17,548 nt of DNA from Bacteroidaceae bacterium (lineage in GTDB: Bacteria > Bacteroidota > Bacteroidia > Bacteroidales > Bacteroidaceae), in assembly GCA_900765575.1 (NCBI GenBank), contig CAAFRW010000131.1, positions 1 through 17,548 on the forward strand, read 5' to 3'. The position numbers were made by a program, and so were the translations under genes. Every line of letters begins with the position of its first letter. The first letter of the stretch is position 1. The notes below the pieces were generated by a model. That model was given only the letters and a program-made list of their open reading frames with translations, was not told the origin of the DNA and ran no database searches. Positions 5,996 through 15,609 of this stretch are shown piece after piece.

Positions 5996-8900
5996 ATGGA
6001 TATGAGAAAACAGAAAAACACAAGTCCTCATTTAAATGTACGAATGCATATTCTACGGTATGCTTCGTGGGGATTATTAACCACTTTTTTGTGCCTTATC
6101 GGTCCGGTGCAGGTTCATGCGAAGGATGGTGCGAACTCAACGGCATTGCAATCGATAAAGCAGACGAAAACAATAACCGGTACGGTTGTTGATGAAATGG
6201 GCGAACCGTTAATCGGTGTCTCCGTATTGGTGAAAGGGACAACAACGGGAACTGTTACGGACTTTGACGGAAAGTTCTCTTTGCCTAATGTTCCGGCTAA
6301 TGTTACACTCGTTATTTCCTATATAGGTTATCAAACGGAAAATATAAAAGTCGGTAACCAAACTCGCCTATCTGTTACAATGAAACCGAATAATCAGGTA
6401 CTTGATGAAGTTGTGGTAGTAGGATACGGTACCATGAAAAAAGTGGATTTAACAGGTACGGTGGCTTCGGTAAAAGGTGGAGACTTGGCGCAAATCCCGG
6501 TAACCACCGCAGCCGAAGCTATTACCGGAAAATTAGCCGGGGTACAAGTAACAACCGTTGACGGCTCTCCCGATGCGGACGTAAAGATACGGGTACGTGG
6601 AGGCGGTTCTATCACGCAGGATAATTCTCCGCTTTATATTATTGACGGATTTCCGGTAGAAAATGGCCTGTCGTTAATTGCTCCTACAGACATTGAACGT
6701 ATAGATGTATTGAAAGATGCTTCGTCGACTGCTATTTATGGTGCAAGAGGTGCTAACGGTGTAGTGATAATTACAACAAAAAGCGGAAGTGATAAACGTT
6801 TCTCTGTAAATTTCGATGCTTATCTGAGTACAAAAGAAATAGCCAATAGAATAGATGTGCTTGATGCTTATGGTTTTGTGAAATCTGCTTATGAACGGGC
6901 TCGTTTGGCTTCTCCTAATATGGACACGGAAGATATGCAGGGTATTTTGGAGAGATACGGTGAATTTACATCGTATAAAAATCGTTATAGTAATGCCACT
7001 ACAGACTGGCAGGATAAATTGTTTCGCTCAGGATTGACACAGAATTATAATTTTAGCGCTAATGGAGGTAATAAGGATTTAAAATATACGATGGGCATTA
7101 CCCGTACGTTGAATGAAGGTGCCATGTTGGGCAGTGATTATTCCCGTACATTGATGAACGGTAAAGTGGAATATACGGCCAATGAACATTTGACTGTCGG
7201 ATTCTCTACCCGTTATAATCATAATAAGACGTACGGAGGAACCGTTTCTAGTCGTAATGCAGCACAGTATCGCCCTACGGAAGGATTGTCGGGAGAATTT
7301 GATATCAACGATTTTGATTCGGACTATTATATGAATAACGACCTATTGAATCCGATATTACTTTCAGAGAGAGAGTATTCGAAGAAGTTGAATGACAATT
7401 TTAATGTGATGGGAGAAATCTCTTATAAGATTGGTGATTTTGTAATCAAGGCGCAAGGTGGTATTGATAAGTATAACTCCAAATCTTATTCTTTTTATGG
7501 TCCTTACACTAAAAACTATTTGCAGAATGGTATGACGGTAGGAGGATATTCAACGAAAGATACGGATAAATGGATTAATACCAATACCATAAACTGGAAT
7601 CATAAGTTTGGCGACCATTCGGTAAGCGTTCTATTGGGTCAGGAGTGGTCGGATATGCATACAAAAAGCTTTGCTATTACAGGAAAAGGTTGGAATGATT
7701 ATATTACTCCCGAAAAAGCTTTTGCTTCAATGAGTATGGCTGAATCGTTGGATAAACCTACTACTTCAGAAGATTCTTATCAACTGTTCTCTTTCTTTGG
7801 ACGCGCTTCTTATGATTATAAGGGCAAATATATAGCCAATGTATCATTACGGGCCGACGGTTCTTCCATGTTTGCCAAAGAAAATCGTTGGGGCTATTTC
7901 CCTTCGGTTGGAGCCTCTTGGCGTATTAGTGAAGAAGAATTCATGAAAGAATGGGATTGGATTTCCAATTTAAAGATACGTTATAGCTTTGGTGTGGCTG
8001 GTAACGACCGTATTACTTCCATGATGTGGACTACAAAATGGATTACCGACTCGACTACCCAATATGGAGTAGGTAATACATTGCATGCAGCTTTAAAGCC
8101 CAATACATTAGGTAATCGTAATTTAAAGTGGGAAACCACGATTTCGAATAATTTAGGTATCGATATGGGTTTCTTCGATAATCGATTGAATATTACGGTT
8201 GATTATTATTATAATAAAGTAAAAGATTTGTTGCTTTCGGCTACTTTACCGGCCAATGCGGGTTTCAGTGATGTCTATAAGAATGTGGGCAGCACCCGTA
8301 ATAGTGGATTTGAATTTGTAGTGGATGGAACTCTCATTTCTACAAAGGACATCACTTGGACAGCCGGTTTCAATATATCCTTTAACCGGAGTAAAGTATT
8401 GGCTTTACAAGATGGTACGGATATAATGTATGGTAGTCCCAAACTTTCGACTTCCGGGCCGGCCAACGAATATTTAGTAAAAGTAGGTCAGCCTTTAGGT
8501 CAGCTTTACGGATATGTTTATGATGGTTGGTATACGGCAGATGATTTTGTTGAGGGTTCTTATAACTCGGCCGGCAATACTTGGACACTGAAAGAAGATG
8601 TGGTACAGAACTCTACGGCAGTAGCCCGTCCCGGTTATATTAAATTTAAAAATATGACGGACGGTGATAAGGTGATTGATTCGGATGATATGACTGTAAT
8701 TGGTAATACAGCGCCAAAGCACTTTGGAGGCTTTAATACTTCTTTCCGCTACAAATCGTTCGATTTAACTGCGGCATTTAACTGGTCGTATGGAAATGAT
8801 ATCTATAATGCGACTAAAATACAGCTATATGACGGTACGCCGAAAGAAACAAATCTCTCGGCCGATTTTGCCAATGCTTATACGTTGTTGGATGATTCGG

Positions 8901-9253
8901 GTAATATCATTACCAGTTTGAGCGAATTAAATACCCGCAATGCCAAGGCTACCATGTATTCTCCTTATCTGGGTAGTCCGATTCTTCATTCCGGATTAAT
9001 AGAAGACGGGTCTTTCTTGCGACTTAATAATCTGACAATCGGCTATACTTTCCCGCAGAAGTGGACAAAAGTAATTGGATTGAATAAAGCACGTCTTTAT
9101 GTTACAGGAACCAATCTGTTTTGTATAACCAGTTATTCCGGTTACGACCCGGAAGTGGATGCCTATTCAAGTAATGCCTTGACTCCGGGTGTTGATAGCT
9201 GGGGATATCCTAAAACCCGCAGTTATGTGTTTGGTGTGAACTTAACCTTTTAA
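5996..9253 (+). CDS. SusC/RagA-family TonB-dependent glycan importer (second pair)
   Basis: This is a complete SusC-like receptor of 1085 residues, near the usual family length of about 1000. The N terminus has a basic stretch, a hydrophobic core at about residues 23-40 and a probable signal peptidase site after Ala42 (VHA|KD). A carboxypeptidase-regulatory-like beta-sandwich follows at about 58-130 (ITGTVVDEMGEPLIGVSVLV). The TonB-box region LDEVVVVGYG is at 136-145, the plug domain at about 150-260 includes YIIDGFPV and GARGANGVVIITTKSG, and the beta-barrel runs to the terminal SYVFGVNLTF. Translation could start at Met1 (5996) or Met3 (6002), since neither has a ribosome binding site. It would import oligosaccharides through the outer membrane together with the SusD-like protein encoded 12 bases downstream. 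Substrate is not readable from the sequence; the neighbouring GH43 and GH105 genes suggest a pectic or other uronate-containing glycan. Confidence 0.97.
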   Translation: MDMRKQKNTSPHLNVRMHILRYASWGLLTTFLCLIGPVQVHAKDGANSTALQSIKQTKTITGTVVDEMGEPLIGVSVLVKGTTTGTVTDFDGKFSLPNVPANVTLVISYIGYQTENIKVGNQTRLSVTMKPNNQVLDEVVVVGYGTMKKVDLTGTVASVKGGDLAQIPVTTAAEAITGKLAGVQVTTVDGSPDADVKIRVRGGGSITQDNSPLYIIDGFPVENGLSLIAPTDIERIDVLKDASSTAIYGARGANGVVIITTKSGSDKRFSVNFDAYLSTKEIANRIDVLDAYGFVKSAYERARLASPNMDTEDMQGILERYGEFTSYKNRYSNATTDWQDKLFRSGLTQNYNFSANGGNKDLKYTMGITRTLNEGAMLGSDYSRTLMNGKVEYTANEHLTVGFSTRYNHNKTYGGTVSSRNAAQYRPTEGLSGEFDINDFDSDYYMNNDLLNPILLSEREYSKKLNDNFNVMGEISYKIGDFVIKAQGGIDKYNSKSYSFYGPYTKNYLQNGMTVGGYSTKDTDKWINTNTINWNHKFGDHSVSVLLGQEWSDMHTKSFAITGKGWNDYITPEKAFASMSMAESLDKPTTSEDSYQLFSFFGRASYDYKGKYIANVSLRADGSSMFAKENRWGYFPSVGASWRISEEEFMKEWDWISNLKIRYSFGVAGNDRITSMMWTTKWITDSTTQYGVGNTLHAALKPNTLGNRNLKWETTISNNLGIDMGFFDNRLNITVDYYYNKVKDLLLSATLPANAGFSDVYKNVGSTRNSGFEFVVDGTLISTKDITWTAGFNISFNRSKVLALQDGTDIMYGSPKLSTSGPANEYLVKVGQPLGQLYGYVYDGWYTADDFVEGSYNSAGNTWTLKEDVVQNSTAVARPGYIKFKNMTDGDKVIDSDDMTVIGNTAPKHFGGFNTSFRYKSFDLTAAFNWSYGNDIYNATKIQLYDGTPKETNLSADFANAYTLLDDSGNIITSLSELNTRNAKATMYSPYLGSPILHSGLIEDGSFLRLNNLTIGYTFPQKWTKVIGLNKARLYVTGTNLFCITSYSGYDPEVDAYSSNALTPGVDSWGYPKTRSYVFGVNLTF

Positions 9254-9265
9254 AAACGAATTCGT

Positions 9266-11011
9266 ATGAAAAAGATTATATATACTTTATTATTTGCCTT
9301 TTCCGCAGGCTTGTTTTCTTCCTGCGATGATTTCTTTGAAACAACCAATAATACGGTCTATTCCGGTGAGGATGTGTTCACTGATATAGGTACGGCTCAG
9401 ATGGCAGTATATGGTGTTTACAATATGGTAAGTAATGCTTGGTCGAAGAGAGCATCCATGTTTTTTCCGGTAGATGACGATTGTTGTGTAATTAGTATTA
9501 CCTCATCAGATAGTAATCAACGTAAATTGGCCCGTTACCAATTGGCTCGTGATAATGGGGAGTTGCATAACTGGCATTATGCCATGATGCGTGGATATGT
9601 AAGAGGCAGTATGTGCATCGAGCAATTAGAAAATTCGCCTTTAATGAAGAATGAGTCAACAAAAAAAGAGGCCGAAAGGTTGTTAGGTGAAGCTTTGACC
9701 ATGCGTGCTGTGATGATGCTTCAAATTGTAAATCTTTGGGGAGATGTTCCTTTCGACCCGCGAAACCCGGAAGTGGTGCTGGATTTTGAAATAGAAAAGA
9801 CGGATAGAAATGTGATTCTGGAGTCCTTGATTACAGATTTGGAAAGGGCAGTCAATTTACTTCCTTGGAGAGGTGATGTAACAGCCGACGAACGTTGTAC
9901 CAAAGGTTCGGCTTTAGGCTATTTGGCTCGTGTATGTATGTTCCGTGCCGGTTACGCTCTTCGTCCGGGAGCTACCCATCAGGATTTGGGAACTATGAAA
10001 CGTACGGATGATTATATGGTCTATGTAGAAAAAGCCGATAAAGCTTTGGAAACTCTGGTAACGAGTGGAAAGCATCATTTGAATCCAAGCTTTTATGACC
10101 ACTTCAAGGCAATGTGCGAAATGCAATATGACGGGACTTATGGTGAAAATCTACTAGAGATTGCTTGGGCCGGAGGTAGCGGTGCTGTGAGTGGAGAAGT
10201 GGGCTATTATATGGGACCGAAAGCATCGGGAACTTGTAAATCCGGTCAATGCGAAGGGGGTATCCAACTGACTCCTTACTATTATATGATGTTCGACCAA
10301 CAATACGATACTCGCTTTGCGACAACTGTGGCTCCTTATGAAATAGAATCCGATAACACGAAAGAACCTACAACGCTGACTACCATGTATCCGGGAAAAA
10401 TTCGTCGTGACTGGCGCGTTCCTTTGTTACCGGGAACTAAAAAGTATACGGATATGAATTGGCCTTTAATGCGCTACTCGGATGCACTTTTGTTGTATGC
10501 GGAAACGCAGAATGAAATACACCAGAAACCGACAGATGCAGCGATTAAAGCTTATGAAGAGGTCCGTAAAAGAGCTTATAAGGGGCACGAAGATAAAATA
10601 GGTACGACTCCTTCTACTTATAAAGAATTCTTTGAGGCCATAATCAAAGAAAGAGCGTTGGAATTGGCTTCTGAGGGATATCGTAAATATGATTTGATTC
10701 GTTGGAATCTGTTAGGTTCGGCGCTTCAAAAAGTAAAAGACACCGCATTGGCTATTCGTGATGGCATTGCTCCGTATGATAATATTCCGGATTATATGTG
10801 GTTTAAGTTCGAGGAAGACAGAGTGCTTACCTCTTCAACCGACCCTAACGATGCATCTTATACTAAAGTGGATTGGCGGAAAGCGATAGATGATAATTAT
10901 CTGGCTACTTTGGCTATTAATAATTTTGATGAAGGTAGGGATGAGGTATATCCGTTCCATAATACAACGTTGGCGGCTAATGCTAAATTAGCAAATGACT
11001 TTGGTTACTAA
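9266..11011 (+). CDS. SusD/RagB-family glycan-binding outer-membrane lipoprotein (second pair)
   Basis: The 581-residue protein has a lipoprotein signal peptide with lipobox FSSC and lipidated Cys20. The residues that follow, DDFFE, are acidic, as in the export signal that sends Bacteroidota lipoproteins to the cell surface. Family features include GEALTMRAVMMLQIVNLWGDVPFD in the N-terminal helices (about residues 138-161), then WPLMRYSDALLLYAE and FEAIIKERALELASEGYRKY in the C-terminal half, and the ending LANDFGY. It begins 12 bases after the susC stop, so the two are co-transcribed and should form one importer complex. The mature chain has eight further cysteines, including an adjacent pair in DDDCC and two in GTCKSGQC, which is rather many for this family and might form disulfides. 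The ligand is unknown. Confidence 0.96.
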   Translation: MKKIIYTLLFAFSAGLFSSCDDFFETTNNTVYSGEDVFTDIGTAQMAVYGVYNMVSNAWSKRASMFFPVDDDCCVISITSSDSNQRKLARYQLARDNGELHNWHYAMMRGYVRGSMCIEQLENSPLMKNESTKKEAERLLGEALTMRAVMMLQIVNLWGDVPFDPRNPEVVLDFEIEKTDRNVILESLITDLERAVNLLPWRGDVTADERCTKGSALGYLARVCMFRAGYALRPGATHQDLGTMKRTDDYMVYVEKADKALETLVTSGKHHLNPSFYDHFKAMCEMQYDGTYGENLLEIAWAGGSGAVSGEVGYYMGPKASGTCKSGQCEGGIQLTPYYYMMFDQQYDTRFATTVAPYEIESDNTKEPTTLTTMYPGKIRRDWRVPLLPGTKKYTDMNWPLMRYSDALLLYAETQNEIHQKPTDAAIKAYEEVRKRAYKGHEDKIGTTPSTYKEFFEAIIKERALELASEGYRKYDLIRWNLLGSALQKVKDTALAIRDGIAPYDNIPDYMWFKFEEDRVLTSSTDPNDASYTKVDWRKAIDDNYLATLAINNFDEGRDEVYPFHNTTLAANAKLANDFGY

Positions 11012-11038
11012 TAAGTTGATGTGTTGTTAATCTTTTTT

Positions 11039-11074
11039 AAGGGCTGCCTCGTAGAAAGGAGGTAGTCCTTTGTT
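11039..11074 (+). terminator. Terminator after second susC-susD operon
   Basis: Arms at 11039-11050 (AAGGGCTGCCTC) and 11059-11070 (GAGGTAGTCCTT) pair over 12 bp with two G-T pairs and an 8-base loop, followed by TGTTT. It lies 28 bases after the susD stop. The T tract is short and broken, so some read-through into the regulator gene is possible. Confidence 0.75.
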
Positions 11075-11082
11075 TAAATTTG
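11075..11082 (+). promoter_or_regulatory. Candidate -7 promoter box of the HTCS gene
   Basis: TAAATTTG is an exact match to TAnnTTTG and lies only 4 bases after the terminator stem and 29 bases before the ATG at 11112. No TTTG is found at the -33 position, which falls in the terminator hairpin. A start near 11089 gives a leader of about 23 bases. Confidence 0.5.
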
Positions 11083-11111
11083 TAGTCTAATCTTGAATCA
11101 ATAGAGACTAT

Positions 11112-14100
11112 ATGAAGAACAGGATTTTGTTTTTTATGGTATTTCTTTTCAGTATGGCGTTGCATTTGCATGCGCAATATTCTGTAGTCTCTTTTTCTGT
11201 GAGCGACGGCTTGTCTCAGAATAGTGTCGACCAGGTCTTTCAGGACCGTAAAGGGAAAATTTGGCTGGCAACTTGGGATGGCCTTAATTTCTTCGATGGT
11301 TATACATTTCATAATTATAAAGGCAGTACGAAAGAAGGAGCTATACTTTCCAATAATAGAGTATCAAGAATTGCGGAAGATAAGTATGGGTATATCTGGA
11401 CGGTGTGTAATAATGGAGAAGTGTTTCGCTTTGACCCTTCTGTGGAATGCTTTCAACCTGTTGAATTATCTAAAGAATACCCTATATATAGCGTGACGGC
11501 TTTATCGAACGGACATGTCTGGTTGGTAGCAGAGAAAGGAAGAGGAGCCGCACGAATTGTGACAGACCCGTTCGATAAATCGTTTAAGGTTGACATACAA
11601 GAGATGAAAGGAGAGCATGATGGTATAGGGCGTTTGAAAGAAGTTTATTTGGATGCGGATGGGAATGAATGGTTACTCTCTAATGAACGAGGACTATTTT
11701 GTATAAAAGCAGGAACGGCTGTGATAAATGATAAGTTCTCATACGAAAAAAGTGGGCTTTATAAAGGGGTGTTTTCTGTATGGGAGAATGATTCATGTAT
11801 TTTATTCGGAGCTGATTTCGGGCGTGTATGGAGATATGATAAACTTATGAAACGGATGAGTTTTATGCTTTTGAAGACTTCTTCGGCTATTCATCAGATT
11901 CTTCCTTTAAAGGATGGACGGTTGATGTTTGTCTCCCGTTCGGATGGATTCTTTATTGCTCTTCCGGATTTGAATGATATCAAAGCATATAACTCTTCTA
12001 CGGTTTCTTGGATGAAGAAGGGAGAGATAAATAAAGCCTGTATGGACCATTCGGGAACCGTATGGATTCAGTTTCGCAAGACCTCCGACCTGCTTCAGTT
12101 CTTTCCGTCGGAAGAATATGCCGTACATTTTCCTTCTATGCGCCGTTTGCAGGAGAATGATAAACAGGATGAATTGGTGGTTTTGGATGATGATAACGGG
12201 CATGTATGGGTGTATCCTTTTATGGGCGTTGCATTGTACGAAAAAGAAACAAAGAGTTTAATCCCTTTAGACTTGAAGCATCCGCAGTTATGGAATGCTG
12301 CGGAAGTGCATTTCTCTGTCTTTTTGGATGAGCAGGGAGCACTTTGGATATCGACTATGCGTTGGCTAGGGAAAATAATATTGACTGAACGAAAATTTAA
12401 GTGTATTGAATTGAGTTCGCATGGTACGCACTGTGAAAAAGAAAATGCATTGCGTTCCTTGATGTATGCCGATGGACACTTGTGGGCTGGGAATCGTGCT
12501 GAGCAACTGGTAATTTATGATAATCATTATAAAAGTCTGGCTTCTTTTTCGTTGGGGATACCGTACTGCATGATGGAGGATAAGCGAGGACGCTATTGGA
12601 TTGGAACTAAAGGGAAAGGACTGTTTTGTGCAGAGCCTTCAGGAACTCCTCTTGGCTTTAAATTTACTCAATATACCTATCAGGCGGAAAATCTTTATAG
12701 TTTGAGTAATAATGGAATATATAGTTTATACCAAGATGAACAGGGACATATCTGGGTCGCTACGTTTGGAGGTGGCTTGAATTTGATTGATGAAGATTCG
12801 GGGAAGGTACGTTTTATAAATCATCGGAATGATTGGATAAATTATCCGACTGACGATTGTCTCAAAGTGCGTGTGGTGACTTCTGACGGAAAAGGAAATT
12901 TATGGGCCGGTACGACGGGTGGTGTGTTGACGTTTCCTGTCTCTTTTAAGTCACCTGAAGATATTAATCCATTGCTTATTCAGAATATTCCCGGTGATAC
13001 AACCAGTTTAAGGAACAATAATGTGTACAGTATATTCTTCACAAAAAAAGGAGAAGGATTTTTGGGCACTTTTGGAGGAGGCCTTTGTAAGGTTGAGGGA
13101 GAACGGAATGGAGTACCCTATTTTAAAAGTTATACAGTGGACGAAGGGATGCAATCGAATATTGTTTATGCTATTCAGGAAGATTTGAGAGGTAATGTAT
13201 GGATTGCCGGAGAGAGTGGACTGACAATGTTTGATTTGGAAACTCATACGATAGAGAAATATGGGGAGCATTCAATCGGTTTTCCCGTTATGTTCAGCGA
13301 AGGATGCTTTGCACTGTTTCCTCATGGGGAATTGGGCATGCCTACTTATAACGGAATGCTTTATTTTAATCCGGAGGAGGTGAGAAAGAGGGAATATAAT
13401 CCGCCTATAGTCTTTTCAGGTTTCAAGCTTGCTAATAAAATGATTCATCCTGGAGAACATGATGTGTTACCGAAGGGTCTGGAGTATATGGACGGTTTGA
13501 AATTGACTCCGGATGAACGTGTCTTTTCTATTGAATATGCAGCTTTGGAAACATGTAACCCTAAAGGTGTGAATTATGCCTATATTTTAGAGGGGTTTGA
13601 TAAAGAATGGCATAATGTGGGAACGCAGCGTTCGGTATCGTATACAAACTTACCGAAAGGGCATTATGTGTTTAAGGTCCGTTCAACGAATGGAGACGGG
13701 GTATGGGTAGATAATATTCGTTCGTTGAAGATAGAGATATTACCCTCATTTTGGGAAACTCCTTGGGCTATACTTTTGTATGTATTGAGTGCATTGCTTC
13801 TCTTTATTGTCGCAATAAAATTGTATACCTTATTTTATACCTTAAAGAATAAAGTTTATTTTGAAAAAGAATTGGCAGAAGCTAAAATACGTGTTTTTAC
13901 AGATGTTTCTCATGAATTACGTACTCCTTTGACCTTGATAACAGCACCGGTAGAAATGATGCTTCAACAAACAGATTTGTCTTCTTTTGTCCGGGAACAG
14001 TTGGAGTTGGTGAGCCGGAATACAGACAGAATGTTGAGACTGGTTAATCAAATACTCGATTTTCGTAAACTTCAGAATCATATGATGCATCTTCGAGTGG

Positions 14101-15449
14101 AACAGATAGAACTGGTTCGTTTCATTGAAAGGCTGATGCGTAATTTTGAATCTTTAGCCGAAGAGCATCGTATCTATTTTACGTTTACCCATTTTCAGGA
14201 GCGTGTTTATTTGTGGGCTGATGCAGATAAACTGGAAAAGATTCTTTTTAACCTTTTATCTAATGCCTTTAAATATACACCTGATGGCAATTTAATAGAA
14301 GTCTATATTAAAGAGGATAATGCATACTTGTATATAGGAGTTCGGGATGAAGGTTGCGGCATTCCTATAGAGAAGATGAAATTTTTGTTTCAGCGTTTTA
14401 ATAGTTGGCATGATAAGGCTTTGTCCGGGGAACCTTCCACAGGTATCGGGTTGTCGGTAGTGAAAGAGTTGGTCGAGTTACATAAAGGAGAAATCTCAAT
14501 AGAGAGTGAGTTGGGTAAGGGCAGTTGCTTTAAATTAAAATTCTTACGGGGGAAAGAACATTATGGAAATCAGGTGGATTGGATATTACGTGATGGAGTG
14601 GAAGAGGCGCTTTCCGATGAGGGGCTCTCTTATCCGAACAGGGAACAGGCGGGCCGGCTTTCCATACTTGTTGTGGAGGACAATACGGAAATGCGCTCTT
14701 TTTTATCCGGAATTTTTGGCGCTGCTTATAACGTTTTGGAAGCTGTTGATGGCGAAGAGGGTATTGAGAAGGCTAGAGCCATGTTGCCTGCTCTCATTAT
14801 CAGTGATATGATGATGCCTCGTAAGGATGGATTGGACTTAGTTGCTAATTTAAAAAATGATATCAATACAAGTCATATTCCTATTATTATGCTGACGGCT
14901 AAAGCAACCATCGACAATAAACTGAGTTTGATGAAGGAGGGAGTGGATGATTATATAACCAAACCATTCAGTGCCTTGTATCTGAAAGCACGGGTAAGTA
15001 ATTTGTTGGCGCAACGTGAAAGGATGAAAACTTTTTATTGCCAGTCGTTAATGGAGGTAGTTCCTGATAAAGAGGGACTGGAGAATACTCGTAACTATTT
15101 ATCGGAAAGTGATAGGAAATTTATGGATAAGCTGGTGGGGATTATGGAGGCAAATATGGATAATGGTGATTTAACCGTGGATGATTTGGTAAAAGAGTTT
15201 GCATTGAGCCGTTCCAGCTTCTTTCGGAAATTGAATAGCCTGACGGATATGTCTCCGGTAGAGTTTATTCTCCAAATGCGTATGAAACGTGCAGCGCAGT
15301 TGATAGTACTGAACCAGTATAACATGTCCGAAATTGCATTGATGGTGGGTATAAGTAATTCTCACTATTTCAGCCGTTGCTTTAAAAAGGTGTATTCTAT
15401 GACTCCTTCTGAATATAAGGAAAAGATACTTTCCTCTTCTAAGCAGTGA
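11112..15449 (+). CDS. Hybrid two-component system (HTCS) regulator of the PUL
   Basis: The 1445-residue protein joins sensor, kinase, receiver and DNA-binding parts in one chain. A signal peptide (probable cut after Ala21, LHA|QY) precedes a periplasmic sensor with about ten propeller repeats of the Reg_prop type, such as GKIWLATWDGLNFFDG, HIWVATFGGGLNLID and NVWIAGESGLTMFD. A Y_Y_Y domain at about 808-872 (SVSYTNLPKGHYVFKV) is followed by one membrane helix at about 885-907. The cytosolic part has HisKA with His934 in VSHELRTPLT, HATPase with Asn1051, Asp1079 and the GIGLS motif from Gly1111, a receiver domain at about 1184-1300 with Asp1190, phospho-acceptor Asp1232 and Lys1284, and an AraC-type helix-turn-helix domain at about 1345-1440. 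All phosphorelay residues are present. HTCS proteins bind an oligosaccharide in the periplasm and activate the neighbouring PUL, so susC-susD upstream and GH105 downstream are its likely targets. Confidence 0.97.
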   Translation: MKNRILFFMVFLFSMALHLHAQYSVVSFSVSDGLSQNSVDQVFQDRKGKIWLATWDGLNFFDGYTFHNYKGSTKEGAILSNNRVSRIAEDKYGYIWTVCNNGEVFRFDPSVECFQPVELSKEYPIYSVTALSNGHVWLVAEKGRGAARIVTDPFDKSFKVDIQEMKGEHDGIGRLKEVYLDADGNEWLLSNERGLFCIKAGTAVINDKFSYEKSGLYKGVFSVWENDSCILFGADFGRVWRYDKLMKRMSFMLLKTSSAIHQILPLKDGRLMFVSRSDGFFIALPDLNDIKAYNSSTVSWMKKGEINKACMDHSGTVWIQFRKTSDLLQFFPSEEYAVHFPSMRRLQENDKQDELVVLDDDNGHVWVYPFMGVALYEKETKSLIPLDLKHPQLWNAAEVHFSVFLDEQGALWISTMRWLGKIILTERKFKCIELSSHGTHCEKENALRSLMYADGHLWAGNRAEQLVIYDNHYKSLASFSLGIPYCMMEDKRGRYWIGTKGKGLFCAEPSGTPLGFKFTQYTYQAENLYSLSNNGIYSLYQDEQGHIWVATFGGGLNLIDEDSGKVRFINHRNDWINYPTDDCLKVRVVTSDGKGNLWAGTTGGVLTFPVSFKSPEDINPLLIQNIPGDTTSLRNNNVYSIFFTKKGEGFLGTFGGGLCKVEGERNGVPYFKSYTVDEGMQSNIVYAIQEDLRGNVWIAGESGLTMFDLETHTIEKYGEHSIGFPVMFSEGCFALFPHGELGMPTYNGMLYFNPEEVRKREYNPPIVFSGFKLANKMIHPGEHDVLPKGLEYMDGLKLTPDERVFSIEYAALETCNPKGVNYAYILEGFDKEWHNVGTQRSVSYTNLPKGHYVFKVRSTNGDGVWVDNIRSLKIEILPSFWETPWAILLYVLSALLLFIVAIKLYTLFYTLKNKVYFEKELAEAKIRVFTDVSHELRTPLTLITAPVEMMLQQTDLSSFVREQLELVSRNTDRMLRLVNQILDFRKLQNHMMHLRVEQIELVRFIERLMRNFESLAEEHRIYFTFTHFQERVYLWADADKLEKILFNLLSNAFKYTPDGNLIEVYIKEDNAYLYIGVRDEGCGIPIEKMKFLFQRFNSWHDKALSGEPSTGIGLSVVKELVELHKGEISIESELGKGSCFKLKFLRGKEHYGNQVDWILRDGVEEALSDEGLSYPNREQAGRLSILVVEDNTEMRSFLSGIFGAAYNVLEAVDGEEGIEKARAMLPALIISDMMMPRKDGLDLVANLKNDINTSHIPIIMLTAKATIDNKLSLMKEGVDDYITKPFSALYLKARVSNLLAQRERMKTFYCQSLMEVVPDKEGLENTRNYLSESDRKFMDKLVGIMEANMDNGDLTVDDLVKEFALSRSSFFRKLNSLTDMSPVEFILQMRMKRAAQLIVLNQYNMSEIALMVGISNSHYFSRCFKKVYSMTPSEYKEKILSSSKQ

Positions 15450-15609
15450 GTCTTTTGCAGCTACATACCGCAAAGCAAGAACCGGTTTTTTACAAAACTC
15501 CGTAAAAGGAAAGCTCCTCCTGATTCATTCCGGAAGATACAGGAAAATAGTTTAGAGCTCGGATAGGTAATTAGAGAAACTTAAACGTATTAATAAGAAA
15601 AAGCTCAAT

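Noticed and set aside
1..9253. Second susC-susD pair as a recent duplication of the first
   Set aside because: The SusC C-terminal ends share only family-wide motifs and the two SusD sequences differ throughout, so they are distant paralogues.
14563..14811. 82-codon plus-strand frame inside the HTCS gene, considered as evidence of a frameshift
   Set aside because: The HTCS frame is unbroken here and carries the receiver domain with Asp1190 and Asp1232, so there is no frameshift.
15450..15609. Possible terminator between the HTCS and GH105 genes (TTTTAC near 15487 and GTAAAA near 15502)
   Set aside because: The stem has only about 6 AT-rich pairs and no T tract follows, so it does not qualify. 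No consensus promoter was found there either.
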